Assembly (NCBI GenBank): GCA_002687515.1
Contig: NZAK01000107.1
Span: forward strand, 1 to 37,794
Length of the DNA stretch: 37,794 nt
From: Rhodospirillaceae bacterium
GTDB lineage: Bacteria > Pseudomonadota > Alphaproteobacteria > Rhodospirillales > UBA2165
Direction: 5' to 3'
Positions 17,196 through 26,694 of the stretch are shown piece after piece. The position numbers were made by a program, and so were the translations under genes. Under the pieces are notes generated by a model. The model searched no databases, was not told the DNA's origin, and worked only from the letters and a program-made list of their open reading frames with translations. Within the stretch, counting starts at the first letter, position 1; the number at the start of each line of letters is the position of its first letter.

Positions 17196-18344
17196 TTATT
17201 TTTTTAGCTTACGCTGTTTCGGCCCGTGATAATCGCTCAACGGGCGGATCAACGTATTATCGGCGTTCTGCTCCAGGAAATGGGCCGCCCAGCCGGTGAT
17301 CCGCGCCATCACGAATAAGGGCGTATAGAGGTTGATCGGGAAACCCATCAGGTAGTAGGCGGGCCCGGAGGGAAAATCCAGATTGGGGTGAATGCCCTTT
17401 TCCTCGATCATGATTTTCTTGAGCACGTCGGATATCTCGATCCACTTGGTTTCGCCGGACCAGGCCGTTAAATCCTCGAGGCAAGCATGCATGGTGGGAA
17501 CGCGGGAGTCCCCGTGTTTGTACACCCGGTGCCCGAAGCCCATGACCAGACGCTTGTTCTTCATCGCCCGGCGCAGCCAGGCTTCCGCCTTTTTGGGGTC
17601 GCCGACTTCTTGAAGCATATCCATGACCGCTTCGTTGGCGCCGCCGTGCAGCGGGCCCTTGAGGGCGCCGATGGCGCCGGTGATAGCGCCGTAGATGTCC
17701 GAGCGCGTCGACGTGATGACGCGCGCCGTGAAGGTCGAGGCATTGAAGCTGTGTTCCGCATAGAGGATCAGCGAGACATTGAAGGCGCGGATGACCTCGG
17801 CGGGAGGCATCTTCCCGAAGCACATGTGGAAAAAATTTTCAGACATCGAGAGATTGGCGCGCGGCCGGATCGGCCGTTTGCCCGAACGCAGACGGAAATC
17901 GGCGGCGATCATGGTCGGTATCTTGGCCAACAGATCGATGGCCCGGTCCAAATCCTTGCGCCGCGCCTCGCCGCCCCAGGCGGTCTCCGTGGTGCCCAGA
18001 TAGCTGACCGCCGTCCTGAGGGTGTCCATCGGGTGGGCCGATTTTGGGAATTCGGCGATGACGTTCAGATGGCGCCGTTCGAGGGCACGCCGGCTTCGCT
18101 CCTTTTTCTTGAACGCCGCATATTGGGACCGGCTCGGCAACTCGCCATAGAGCAGAAGATAGGCGACTTCTTCAAACTCGCACTTGGCGGCCAGATCCTG
18201 AACCGCGTAACCGCGGTAGGTGAGGGAATTGGTTTCCGGCATGACCTTGGAAACAGCCGTTGAGTCGGCATAGACGCCGACCAGGCCTTTCTTAAGTTCG
18301 GGTCCCGCCGGTTTCCCGCCTTTGCGTTTTGCCGTTTTCGCCAT
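17196..18344 (-). CDS. prpC: 2-Methylcitrate synthase (citrate synthase family)
   Basis: 382 residues, the length of PrpC rather than hexameric GltA. It condenses propionyl-CoA with oxaloacetate. Seen: GLVGVYADSTAVSKVMPETN near the start, typical of PrpC, His198 in AEHSFNAST, catalytic His233 in GPLHGGAN, His272 in GFGHRVYKHGD and catalytic Asp323 in NLDFPSGPAY. Operon with prpB (23-base gap) and prpD. GGAGA lies upstream of the ATG. A true citrate synthase role cannot be excluded by sequence, but the prpD-prpB context argues for methylcitrate. Confidence 0.92.
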   Translation of the reverse strand: MAKTAKRKGGKPAGPELKKGLVGVYADSTAVSKVMPETNSLTYRGYAVQDLAAKCEFEEVAYLLLYGELPSRSQYAAFKKKERSRRALERRHLNVIAEFPKSAHPMDTLRTAVSYLGTTETAWGGEARRKDLDRAIDLLAKIPTMIAADFRLRSGKRPIRPRANLSMSENFFHMCFGKMPPAEVIRAFNVSLILYAEHSFNASTFTARVITSTRSDIYGAITGAIGALKGPLHGGANEAVMDMLQEVGDPKKAEAWLRRAMKNKRLVMGFGHRVYKHGDSRVPTMHACLEDLTAWSGETKWIEISDVLKKIMIEEKGIHPNLDFPSGPAYYLMGFPINLYTPLFVMARITGWAAHFLEQNADNTLIRPLSDYHGPKQRKLKK

Positions 18345-18367
18345 TGCTCTAAATCTCCCCTAGGATT

Positions 18368-19261
18368 TCAAAGTTTGAAGTTGAATATATCCTGATCGAA
18401 GGAATTGTAATCTTCGTATCTCAGCACTTCGTAGAGACGTTTGCGGGTCTGCATCCGCTCGACGATGCCGGCTTGCGTGCCCTCCTTCATAATCTCCGCG
18501 AATCCATCCTCGATCGCCTTCATGGCCAGGCGCAGCGAGGTTACGGGATAGATGACAATATTGAAGCCCAAATCCTCCAACTCGCGCGTGGTCAACAATG
18601 GTGTCTTGCCAAACTCCGTCATGTTGGCGAGCAAGGGTACGTCAAAGGCCGCGCGGAAAGTTTCGTACTGCTTTTTATCGGTCAGCGCTTCTGGAAACAA
18701 AGCTTCGGCGCCGGCGTCAACATAGGCCTTGGCGCGCTGGATGGTGGCATCCAGCCCTTCGACGGCGTTGGCATCGGTGCGCGCCATAATCAAGAAATTG
18801 GAATCGCGCTTGGCGTCGGCGGCGGCGCGTATCTTGCGCGCCATCGCCACCGTCTCGATCAATGTCTTGTTGTCCAGATGGCCGCAACGCTTCGGTAAAA
18901 CCTGATCTTCGATGTGGCACCCGGAAAGTCCGGCATCTTCCATTTCGCGCACCGTGCGCGCCGCGTTCATGCTTTCGCCGAAGCCGGTATCGGCATCGAT
19001 GATCGACGGCAAATCGGTGGCGCCGGCGATCTGGCGTCCGCGCCCGGCAACCTCGGCCAGGGTGGTCAGGCCGATATCGGGAAGCGCCAGGTCCGCCGAC
19101 AGGGCGGCGCCGGATATATAGACGCCATCGAAGCCGGTTTCCTCGGCAATGCGGCCGACGATGGGCGCATGGGCGCCGGGAAACCTGAGCAGGCGGCCCG
19201 ATGCCAGCGCATCCCGCAGCCCTTGACGCTTTTCCGCCGGTGTCTTTTCGGCAAACAGCAT
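18368..19261 (-). CDS. prpB: 2-Methylisocitrate lyase
   Basis: 297 residues, the usual length. It cleaves 2-methylisocitrate to pyruvate and succinate. Seen: FPGAHAPIVGRIAEETGFDGVYISGAA at the N-terminus, metal-binding IDADTGFG (Asp89, Asp91), the active-site motif LPKRCGH (Lys124-His128) with catalytic Cys126, MARTDA, and the C-terminal RLYEVLRYEDYNSFDQ. It starts on the base where prpD ends, so the two are translationally coupled. Confidence 0.96.
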   Translation of the reverse strand: MLFAEKTPAEKRQGLRDALASGRLLRFPGAHAPIVGRIAEETGFDGVYISGAALSADLALPDIGLTTLAEVAGRGRQIAGATDLPSIIDADTGFGESMNAARTVREMEDAGLSGCHIEDQVLPKRCGHLDNKTLIETVAMARKIRAAADAKRDSNFLIMARTDANAVEGLDATIQRAKAYVDAGAEALFPEALTDKKQYETFRAAFDVPLLANMTEFGKTPLLTTRELEDLGFNIVIYPVTSLRLAMKAIEDGFAEIMKEGTQAGIVERMQTRKRLYEVLRYEDYNSFDQDIFNFKL

Positions 19262-20814
19262 CAGAATATCCCTTTCTCGTCGGCGCCGGGCCGGGCCAGA
19301 TGGTCCGCCGGAGCTTCCACGTTCAGGCCGCTCAATTCATCACCTTTCAAATCGGCAAGGTTCTGGACACGTTCCAAGAACCGGTCCACCTCGGCATCAT
19401 GCAAGACGCCATCCGATAATATCCTAAATTTACGGATATAGTCATCACGCCCAAACGGCTTGGCGCCCGATGGATGGGCATCGGCGACGGCGAGCTCGTC
19501 GGTAATCACTTCACCGGATGCCAACGTGATTTCCAGGCGTCCGCCGAAGGCCCGTTTTGCCGGATCGGGATCATGATAGCGCTCGGTCCATTCCGTATCC
19601 TCTTCGGTCGAAATCTTGTGCCACAAACGCACCGTATCTTCACGGCCCGCCCGTTCCGGTGCATAGGAGCGCACATGATGCCATTCACCGTCCTGCAGGG
19701 CGACAGCCAATATATACATGATGCTGTGGTCCAGTGTCTCGCGGCTGGCTTTTGGGTCCATCTTCTGCGGATCGCCCGCACCAGTGCCGATAACGTAGTG
19801 GGTGTGGTGGCTGGTAAAGAGCTTGATCCCGGCCACCTGATCCCAATCGGAAATCCGTGTCCCCATCTTGAAGGCAAGGTCGATGATCGCCTGGCTTTGA
19901 TATTCCGCCGAATGCTCCTTGGTGTAGGATTCCAATATGGCGCGTTTTTTCTCGCCCGGTTCCGGCAGCGGCACCGAATATTCGGCATCCGGGCCGCTCA
20001 GGATTCGGGCGATGACACTGTCCTCGCCCTCATAGATGGGCGACGGCGCGCCTTCGCCGCGCATGCACCGGTCGACCGCTTCGATAGCCAGCTTGCCGGC
20101 GTGGGAGGGCGCATAGGCCTTCCAGGACGATATCTCGCCCTTGCGCGATTGCCGCGTCGATATGGTGACATGCAGCGCTTGTTGAACCGCCTGGTAAATG
20201 GTTTCGGTATCGAGATTTAAAAGCGTGCCGATGCCGGCGGCGGCGGACGGACCCAAATGTGCGATATGATCGATCCGGTGTTCGTGCAGGCAAATGCCCT
20301 TCACCAGATCGATCTGAATCTCGTAGCCGGTGGCGATACCGCGAATCAGGTCGTTGCCATCGCGGCCCGCCTGCTGGGCAACCGCCAGGATGGGCGGGAT
20401 ATTATCGCCGGGATGGGAGTAATCGGCGGCAAGGAAGGTGTCGTGGTAATCTAGCTCGCGCACCGCCGTACCGTTGGCCCAGGCCGCCCATTCCGCATGA
20501 AAGCGCTGATCGCCAGGAACGCCGAATACCGTCGCGCCGCCGGGGCGCGCGTGGGCGAGGGCTTGCGCCCGGGCCGCGATGACCGGATGCCGGTTGAGCG
20601 AGGCGACCGCCACGGCGGCGTTGTCGATCATCCGATTGATAATCATATCGGTGACATCGGGCTCGACTTCCACCGGATCGGTGGCGACTTCGGATATTTT
20701 CCAGGCCAATTGACCGGTGACCGGAAGGTCCTCGGCGGAGGCGTATGTTCTGATCTTATGTTGCTGCAATAATTTCTTGCCTTTCACGCCTTCTGGTAGG
20801 CCCTCAGCGGTCAT
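19261..20814 (-). CDS. prpD: 2-Methylcitrate dehydratase, MmgE/PrpD family
   Basis: 517 residues from ATG 20814, chosen because [20 protein letters not shown] resembles a normal PrpD start; the frame also opens at ATG 20862 and TTG 20886, and none has a strong ribosome site. Family features: [46 protein letters not shown] (conserved substrate-binding Asp/His cluster), [19 protein letters not shown], and [37 protein letters not shown]. The protein dehydrates 2-methylcitrate to 2-methyl-cis-aconitate. First gene of the prpDBC operon, facing the benzoyl-CoA operon across about 176 bases that contain its likely promoter. Confidence 0.92.
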   Translation of the reverse strand: MTAEGLPEGVKGKKLLQQHKIRTYASAEDLPVTGQLAWKISEVATDPVEVEPDVTDMIINRMIDNAAVAVASLNRHPVIAARAQALAHARPGGATVFGVPGDQRFHAEWAAWANGTAVRELDYHDTFLAADYSHPGDNIPPILAVAQQAGRDGNDLIRGIATGYEIQIDLVKGICLHEHRIDHIAHLGPSAAAGIGTLLNLDTETIYQAVQQALHVTISTRQSRKGEISSWKAYAPSHAGKLAIEAVDRCMRGEGAPSPIYEGEDSVIARILSGPDAEYSVPLPEPGEKKRAILESYTKEHSAEYQSQAIIDLAFKMGTRISDWDQVAGIKLFTSHHTHYVIGTGAGDPQKMDPKASRETLDHSIMYILAVALQDGEWHHVRSYAPERAGREDTVRLWHKISTEEDTEWTERYHDPDPAKRAFGGRLEITLASGEVITDELAVADAHPSGAKPFGRDDYIRKFRILSDGVLHDAEVDRFLERVQNLADLKGDELSGLNVEAPADHLARPGADEKGIF

Positions 20815-20904
20815 TCGTCCAGCATATACGGACCTGATATCCACTGAGCGGAATGACTTCATAAACCGAAATTTCGATTGCTGCAAAATCCCATAAGTTT
20901 ATTG

Positions 20905-20946
20905 TTGACTCTAAAAGCGCAAAACGGTACCGTATTACCGAATTAA
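20905..20946 (+). promoter_or_regulatory. Promoter and palindromic operator of the had-dch-bcr operon
   Basis: A -35-like TTGACT (20905-20910), a 17-base spacer and a weak -10 TACCGT (20928-20933) precede had. An inverted repeat CGGTA-N6-TACCG (20925-20940) covers the -10. Nearly the same sequence (22 of 26 positions) lies in the hemerythrin promoter at 29134-29159. The overlap with the -10 points to a repressor, and the size fits a TetR-type dimer. Downstream, a short imperfect hairpin (TCCATTCC / GGAAATGGA, 20947-20967) lies in the leader. The site may also act on divergent prpD. Confidence 0.6.
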
Positions 20947-20990
20947 TCCATTCCCTATGGAAATGGATGTCTAACCGCAAGAGGTGCCGC

Positions 20991-22073
20991 ATGACCCAAG
21001 AAGCCTATCGGTGGGAAATGAAAGAACCGGGAACCGCGATGGAAAAGACCGGTTTCGATCCCTATCCGGTGGCCGGGTCCGAGGTTATTGTCGAGATTGC
21101 CGGCTGCGGCGTTTGCCATACGGACCTCGGATATTTCTACGACGGCGTCCGCACAACCCACGAGCTGCCCCTGGCCCTCGGCCATGAAATCAGCGGCCGG
21201 ATTGTCGATGCCGGTCCAGACGCAAAATCGTGGTTGAACAAGGCCGTTATCGTGCCGGCGGTTATTCCCTGCGGCACCTGCGATCACTGCCAGCGCGGCA
21301 AGGAGACCATCTGCCGCAATCAGGTGATGCCCGGCTACGACATCCAGGGCGGCTTTGCCTCCCATATCAAGGTTCCGTCTTACGGCTTGTGCGAAGTGGA
21401 CGAGGATCGGCTGGCAAAGGCGGGGCTGGAGCTGGCCGATTTGTCGGTTATTGCCGATGCCGTGACGACACCCTATCAGGCGGTCATTCAAGCCGATGTA
21501 AGCGAAGGCGATCTGGTCGTCGTGGTCGGCGCCGGCGGTGTCGGCGGTTATTGCGCCCAAATCGCCGCATCCTTCGGCGCGGCCGTGGTCGTCGTCGATA
21601 TCGACGCGCAAAAACTCGAGATGATGAGCCAGCATGGCGCCGCGCTGGCACTCAATCCGAAGGATTATCCGGGCCGTGAACTGCGCAAGGCGGTTTTTGC
21701 GTTCGCGTCCGAGCGCGGGCTCAGGGCCACCGAATGGACCATATTCGAATGCTCGGGCAGCACCGCCGGCCAGGAAGCGGCATTCGGCCTTCTGGTGCAC
21801 GGCGCGACGCTGGCGGTGGTCGGTTTCACGATGGACAAGGTCGAGCTCAGGCTTTCCAACCTGATGGCCTTCCACGCCCGCGCCCTCGGCAATTGGGGGT
21901 GCCCGCCGCGCCACTATCCCGAAGTTCTCAATCTGGTTCTGGATGGCAAGATCAATGTTAAATCATTCGTCGAACATCGGCCGCTCGACGACATCAATGA
22001 TGCATTCGCGATGGTTCACGCGCATGAAAATAAGGCACGCCTTGTGTTGATACCGGACGCGGAGGGGAAATAA
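20991..22073 (+). CDS. had: 6-Hydroxycyclohex-1-ene-1-carbonyl-CoA dehydrogenase
   Basis: 360 residues; AGAGG six bases before ATG 20991 decides this start over ATG 20967. Zinc-containing alcohol dehydrogenase fold: catalytic zinc site [20 protein letters not shown] (Cys42) and GHE (His65, Glu66), structural zinc cysteines 94, 97, 100 and 108 in [16 protein letters not shown], and NAD loop GAGGVGG (180-186). [24 protein letters not shown] is typical of Had from Thauera-type benzoyl-CoA degraders, which oxidises 6-hydroxycyclohexene-carbonyl-CoA with NAD+. First gene of the operon; one-base overlap with dch. Confidence 0.9.
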   Translation: MTQEAYRWEMKEPGTAMEKTGFDPYPVAGSEVIVEIAGCGVCHTDLGYFYDGVRTTHELPLALGHEISGRIVDAGPDAKSWLNKAVIVPAVIPCGTCDHCQRGKETICRNQVMPGYDIQGGFASHIKVPSYGLCEVDEDRLAKAGLELADLSVIADAVTTPYQAVIQADVSEGDLVVVVGAGGVGGYCAQIAASFGAAVVVVDIDAQKLEMMSQHGAALALNPKDYPGRELRKAVFAFASERGLRATEWTIFECSGSTAGQEAAFGLLVHGATLAVVGFTMDKVELRLSNLMAFHARALGNWGCPPRHYPEVLNLVLDGKINVKSFVEHRPLDDINDAFAMVHAHENKARLVLIPDAEGK

Positions 22074-22843
22074 TGGCTGATAAGCCGCTGGCAACCTGGT
22101 TCGACCGAAACGGCAAGCTGCTGCGCCTTAGATTGTCGCGCCCGAAAGCAAACCTTGTTGATGCCGAGATGATCGGGGCGCTGAACGATGCATTGGCGGC
22201 TCACGGAAGCAACCAGGATTTGCTCGCCGTTTTGATCGATCACGAGGGCCCGAACTTCAGCTTCGGCGCCAGCGTCGAGGAACATTTGCCTGATCAATGC
22301 GCCGCCATGCTGAAAAGCATGGATGACCTGGTTATCAACATACTTCAAAGCCAGGTGCCGGTCCTGGTGGCGGTCGGTGGCCAATGCCTCGGCGGCGGGC
22401 TTGAAGTCGCATGCGCCGGCAATTTTATTTTTGCCGGGCTGGATGCCCAGTTTGGCCAACCGGAAATCAAGGTGGGCGTGTTCGCGCCCGCCGCCAGTTG
22501 CCTGCTGCCCGCCATCATCGGTCAGGCAAAAGCCGAGGACCTGTTGTACAGCGGACGCTCGGTTTCGGCGGTCGAAGCCGCCGATATGGGACTGCTCCAC
22601 GGCGTCGCCGAAAATCCGGAAGAAGCGGCGCTTGCCTATTTCGATGAACATCTTGCGGACAAAAGCGCGTCGGTTCTCCGGCACGCCGTCCGCGCCGCCC
22701 GCGCCGAATACGCCGAGGGTGTGGCGGTAAAACTCCGCGCCCTTGAAGATTTATATTTGCAAGGGCTGATGGAAACGCACGATGCGGTCGAAGGCCTGCA
22801 GGCCTTTTTAGAGAAACGCCAAGCCAAATGGGAAAATAGATAG
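22073..22843 (+). CDS. dch: Cyclohexa-1,5-diene-1-carbonyl-CoA hydratase
   Basis: 256 residues, matching Dch (about 258) and far shorter than the ring hydrolase Oah (about 377). Crotonase fold: GPNFSFGASVEEHLPDQ (59-75), the oxyanion-hole loop VGGQCLGGGLEVACAGNF (101-118) and FGQPEIKVGVFAPAAS. It hydrates the dienoyl-CoA made by benzoyl-CoA reductase to 6-hydroxycyclohex-1-ene-1-carbonyl-CoA, the substrate of the upstream had product. The gene overlaps had by one base and is followed by bcrC after two bases, so the operon is tightly packed. Confidence 0.92.
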   Translation: MADKPLATWFDRNGKLLRLRLSRPKANLVDAEMIGALNDALAAHGSNQDLLAVLIDHEGPNFSFGASVEEHLPDQCAAMLKSMDDLVINILQSQVPVLVAVGGQCLGGGLEVACAGNFIFAGLDAQFGQPEIKVGVFAPAASCLLPAIIGQAKAEDLLYSGRSVSAVEAADMGLLHGVAENPEEAALAYFDEHLADKSASVLRHAVRAARAEYAEGVAVKLRALEDLYLQGLMETHDAVEGLQAFLEKRQAKWENR

Positions 22844-22845
22844 CC

Positions 22846-24012
22846 ATGCCGGTCAACGAAATTATCCAACGATGTGAAGAGCTTTTCGAAGATCTATCCT
22901 TTTCGTCCGCGCGGGCGTGGAAGGATGCCGAAAAGGGGCGCAAGGTTGTCGGTTACATGCCGGTCTATGTCCCCCATGAAATCATTCATGCTGCCGGTAT
23001 GCTGCCGCTGGGTATTCTCGGTGGCGGTGACGCGCTGGAGGTTATCCACGGTGACGCCTATTACCAGAGCTACATTTGCCGCATTCCCCGCTCGACGGTG
23101 GAACTCGGTATCACCAAGCGCCTCGACTTCGTTGACGGTATGCTGTTCCCGAGCCTGTGCGACGTGATCCGTAATCTTTCCGGTGTCTGGAAAATGCTGT
23201 TCCCGGAAGTTTACACCCGTTATTTCGACACGCCACAGAATTTCCGCAGTGATATCGGCGGCGAATTTTACACCCAAGACCTCCGCGAATTGGTGGCCGG
23301 CCTTGAGAAATTGGGCGGCTGCAAAATCAGTGACGACGATCTCAGAAATTCCATCGAGATCTACAATGAACACCGCCGCACGGTCCGCAAGGTCTATCAG
23401 TTCCGGTCCGATCAGCCCTGGAAGATGCCGTCTTCGGAGGTTTATCTTTTGATGAGGGCCGGGGAAACCGTCACCGTCGAAGAACATTCCCAGATGATGA
23501 ACGACTATCTGGCGGCGGTGGAAAATGAAGACCGGCGCATGAAGGATAATTGCCGGGTCATCGTCAACGGCTCGTTTTGCGAACAGCCGCCGCTCGGTCT
23601 GATCAAATCCATCGAACTGGCCGGCTGTTACATCGTTGACGACGATTACCTGATGGATAATCGCCTGATTACCGAGGATGTGGCCACCGAGGGCGATCCC
23701 CTGGTCAACCTATCGGAAGCCTTCCTCAAGCATTCCATGGAGTTCCCCTCCAAATTCGAGCCCAACGGTGAAATCAAGGGCCATTACATCGCCGACATCG
23801 TCAAGCAGCGGGGCGCCGAGGGTGTTATCTTCGCGGCGCCCAGCTTCTGCGATCCGGCTTTGCTGGACCAGCCGATGCTGGCCAATGTGCTAGATGAACG
23901 GAAAATCCCCTACATCGCCTTTCAATACGCCGAAAATTCCGGACAAATGCAGCCGATCAGGGAACAGGCCGGAACTTTCGCCGATTCAATCAAACTATGG
24001 AGCGCGGCATGA
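22846..24012 (+). CDS. bcrC: Benzoyl-CoA reductase, subunit C
   Basis: 388 residues, the expected size of BcrC. HgdB/FldC-like 2-hydroxyacyl-CoA dehydratase fold: AWKDAEKGRKVVGYMPVYVP, YICRIPRSTVELG (Cys78), FPSLCDVIRNLSGVW (Cys105), NGSFCEQPPLGLIKSIELAG (Cys245) and FAAPSFCDPALLDQPM (Cys335). With BcrB it forms the module that binds benzoyl-CoA and iron-sulfur clusters and reduces the aromatic ring by single-electron steps. The subunit assignment rests on size, order and these motifs. Overlaps bcrB by ATGA. The enzyme is cytoplasmic and highly oxygen-sensitive in characterised members. Confidence 0.94.
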   Translation: MPVNEIIQRCEELFEDLSFSSARAWKDAEKGRKVVGYMPVYVPHEIIHAAGMLPLGILGGGDALEVIHGDAYYQSYICRIPRSTVELGITKRLDFVDGMLFPSLCDVIRNLSGVWKMLFPEVYTRYFDTPQNFRSDIGGEFYTQDLRELVAGLEKLGGCKISDDDLRNSIEIYNEHRRTVRKVYQFRSDQPWKMPSSEVYLLMRAGETVTVEEHSQMMNDYLAAVENEDRRMKDNCRVIVNGSFCEQPPLGLIKSIELAGCYIVDDDYLMDNRLITEDVATEGDPLVNLSEAFLKHSMEFPSKFEPNGEIKGHYIADIVKQRGAEGVIFAAPSFCDPALLDQPMLANVLDERKIPYIAFQYAENSGQMQPIREQAGTFADSIKLWSAA

Positions 24013-25313
24013 GCACCGAAGATAAACCCGACATCATCAAAGATGCATCTATGTTGAAGCAGAAGGAGATGATCGCCGGCAATTACGATAAACTGACCGA
24101 TGCCAAGGAACTGGGGCTGAAAACCTCATCCACCTTCGTTCCCGGCAACCTCAACGAATTGCTGATGTGTTTCGGCATCGTCAACAACCTGCCGGAAATC
24201 AACGCGCTTAACAACGCCATGCGCAAACAGTCGGGCGCGATGATCACGGATGCCGAAAAGATGGGTCATTCGGAAGACGTTTGCACCTATGTGAAGGCGG
24301 ATATCGGCATGATGGCCAGGGGCAACATTGCCCCCAACGGCAAGCCGATGCCCGACCCGGACATGCTGCTGCTGTCCTATACCGGCTGCTACACATTCCT
24401 GAAATGGTTCGAGCTGTTACGTGAACAATACAAGTGCCCGACCGTCATGCTGCACGTGCCCTACCAAGGGGACGGCAAGGCCCAGATCACCCAAAGCATG
24501 CGCGATTACGTGATCAAGCAATTGAAGGAAGAAGTTATTCCGACCATGGAACAGATCTCGGGCATCAAATTCGATATCGATAAGTTGCGCGAATATCTGC
24601 GTAATTCAGCCAAGGCCGAGGACGACCTGGTCTGGGGGCTGCAAACCGCCAAGAACAAGCCTTCGCCGATCGACGGCTATTTTGGCGCCGTTTATTACAT
24701 CGGCCCCATTTTTAGCGCTTTCCGCGGCACCGAGGACGCCGTCGAATATTACAAATTGCTGAGGGGCGAGATCAAAGAGCGTCTCGATCAAGGCCTTGGC
24801 CCGGTTACGCCGGAAGGTGAGATGGGCGAGGAAAAGTACCGCCTGGTGGTCGAGGGACCGCCCAACTGGACCAACTTCCGCGAGTTTTGGAAAATGTTCT
24901 ATGAAGACGGCGCCGTCTGTGTCGCCAGTTCCTATTCCAAGGTGGGTGGCGTCTATGACTATGACGGTTTCCGCCACGACCCCGATAATCCGCTCGAATC
25001 CCTGGCTGACTATTGCCTCGGTTGTTACACCAACCGCAACCTGCCGGAACGCACCCAGATGATGGTCGATTACATCGAGGAATATCAAGCCGATGGCTTG
25101 CTGATCAATTCGATCAAAAGCTGCAACAGCTTCGCCGCCGGTGAATTGTTGATGCTGCGCGAGGTCGAGGCGCGCACCGGCAAGCCGGGCGCCTTCATTG
25201 AAACCGATTTGGTCGATCCGCGTTACTTCTCGCCGGCCAACGTCAAGAACCGCCTGGAAAGTTATTTCCAGATGATCGAACAGAAACGCCAAGGCGGGGC
25301 CGAGGCTGCCTAG
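24009..25313 (+). CDS. bcrB: Benzoyl-CoA reductase, subunit B
   Basis: 434 residues from ATG 24009, which overlaps the bcrC stop and has GGAG upstream; the frame also opens at 23997. Same HgdB/FldB-like fold as BcrC: LGLKTSSTFVPGNLNELLMCFGIVNN near the N-terminus, LLLSYTGCYTFLKWFELLREQYKCPTVMLHVPY, ASSYSKVGGVYDYDGFRHD, ADYCLGCYTNRNLPERTQMM and LLINSIKSCNSFAAGELLMLREV. The conserved cysteines would ligate the [4Fe-4S] cluster near the substrate. Partner of BcrC in the ring-reduction module. Confidence 0.94.
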   Translation: MSTEDKPDIIKDASMLKQKEMIAGNYDKLTDAKELGLKTSSTFVPGNLNELLMCFGIVNNLPEINALNNAMRKQSGAMITDAEKMGHSEDVCTYVKADIGMMARGNIAPNGKPMPDPDMLLLSYTGCYTFLKWFELLREQYKCPTVMLHVPYQGDGKAQITQSMRDYVIKQLKEEVIPTMEQISGIKFDIDKLREYLRNSAKAEDDLVWGLQTAKNKPSPIDGYFGAVYYIGPIFSAFRGTEDAVEYYKLLRGEIKERLDQGLGPVTPEGEMGEEKYRLVVEGPPNWTNFREFWKMFYEDGAVCVASSYSKVGGVYDYDGFRHDPDNPLESLADYCLGCYTNRNLPERTQMMVDYIEEYQADGLLINSIKSCNSFAAGELLMLREVEARTGKPGAFIETDLVDPRYFSPANVKNRLESYFQMIEQKRQGGAEAA

Positions 25314-25350
25314 GGCCATCTGAATCCAGGCCCGGAAAAGGAGATAAAGG

Positions 25351-26694
25351 ATGAAGTGTTATATCGGTATTGACCTCGGATCGACGACTACCAAGGCCGT
25401 TTTGATGGATGAAGACAAGGCGGTTCTCGGCCAGGGAATCACAAATTCCCGGTCCAATTACGACACCGCCGCCGCCGTTTCCAAGCAGGAAGCGATCATC
25501 GGCACCCGGTTCACCCTGGCCCACCGGGCGCTCAAGGAGCATGGCGCCGTGAACGGCGACACGGACGAATTCCTCGACGATCTGGAGCGTTCGTTCCGCA
25601 TGGAACAATATCTGGAACAGTTGAAGGATCTTGAGCAGACCTGTGAAAATTACGCCACCGGCGTCCGCTTTGAAGGCCGGGAAAAGGAGGTCCATTCGGC
25701 CCTGCAGGAAATCTTCAAGCAATTGGTCGATGAAGCGCCGCCGATGTTCGCCCGCGATGCCAAGCGGAAATCGGACTTTTTCCGTGATATCGCCGGCGGC
25801 CGTTTCATGAGCATTGCCGAAGAGGCGGCCGATGCTTCGGGCCTGCCCTTCGACTTGCTTCTCAACGTTTATGACAAATCGATCATCGAAGTGGAAAACC
25901 GGCCCCCCGCCGGCGATATGGAGGGCAAGTTCACCCGTGCCCTGGATCACATCATCGAGCAATCGTCCGAAATGGAATTGGAACATGACGAGATCATGGA
26001 GCCGCTGAGAGAGGCCATCGGTGTCGAATTGGAGGAAACTTATGTGGTTGGCACCGGCTATGGCCGGGTGCGGCTGCCCTTTCCAAAGGAACATATCCGT
26101 TCGGAAATTCTCTGTCATGGGTTGGGGGCGCACATCATGTATCCCAAGACCCGCACGGTGCTGGACATCGGCGGCCAGGACACCAAGGCGATCCAGGTTG
26201 ATGACAGAGGCATTGTCGAAAACTTTCAGATGAATGACCGCTGTGCCGCCGGATGTGGCCGCTATTTGGGCTACATCGCCGACGAAATGAATATCGGCGT
26301 CCATGAATTGGGTCCGTTGGCATCGAAATCGACCAAGGTTGCCAAGATCAATTCCACCTGCACCGTGTTCGCCGGCGCCGAATTGCGTGACCGCTTGGCC
26401 TTGGGCGAGAAGCGCGAAGACGTTTTGGCCGGACTGCACCGGGCCATCATCTTGCGGGCCATGTCCATCTTATCCCGGTCCGGCGGCATTTCCGACGAGT
26501 TCACCTTCACCGGCGGCGTTGCCAACAATAACGCGGCGGTGAAGGAATTGAAAAAACTGATCGAAGAAAATTACGGTAAATTGACCATCAATATCGATCC
26601 AGATTCGATCTATACCGGCGCCCTCGGCGCGGCGGAATTTGCACGCCGGGCGGCGGTGGAAGGCGATACGGCAGCGGAAGGAGAAGCGGCATGA
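25351..26694 (+). CDS. bcrA: Benzoyl-CoA reductase, ATP-hydrolysing subunit A
   Basis: 447 residues. ASKHA-fold ATPase: phosphate-1 motif [17 protein letters not shown] (4-20), [13 protein letters not shown] (phosphate 2, about 269-281), [14 protein letters not shown] near the C-terminus. Cluster-ligand cysteines at the BcrA/BcrD interface are Cys298 in [12 protein letters not shown] and Cys337 in [11 protein letters not shown]; Cys302 is additional. The subunit hydrolyses ATP to drive electron transfer from reduced ferredoxin to BcrBC. A 37-base gap after bcrB is the largest in the operon and contains an AAGGAG ribosome site. Overlaps bcrD by ATGA. Confidence 0.95.
   Translation: MKCYIGIDLGSTTTKAVLMDEDKAVLGQGITNSRSNYDTAAAVSKQEAIIGTRFTLAHRALKEHGAVNGDTDEFLDDLERSFRMEQYLEQLKDLEQTCENYATGVRFEGREKEVHSALQEIFKQLVDEAPPMFARDAKRKSDFFRDIAGGRFMSIAEEAADASGLPFDLLLNVYDKSIIEVENRPPAGDMEGKFTRALDHIIEQSSEMELEHDEIMEPLREAIGVELEETYVVGTGYGRVRLPFPKEHIRSEILCHGLGAHIMYPKTRTVLDIGGQDTKAIQVDDRGIVENFQMNDRCAAGCGRYLGYIADEMNIGVHELGPLASKSTKVAKINSTCTVFAGAELRDRLALGEKREDVLAGLHRAIILRAMSILSRSGGISDEFTFTGGVANNNAAVKELKKLIEENYGKLTINIDPDSIYTGALGAAEFARRAAVEGDTAAEGEAA

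Noticed and set aside
22073-22843. Reading dch as the ring hydrolase oah
   Set aside because: Its length (256) and motifs fit the dienoyl-CoA hydratase; Oah is about 120 residues longer.
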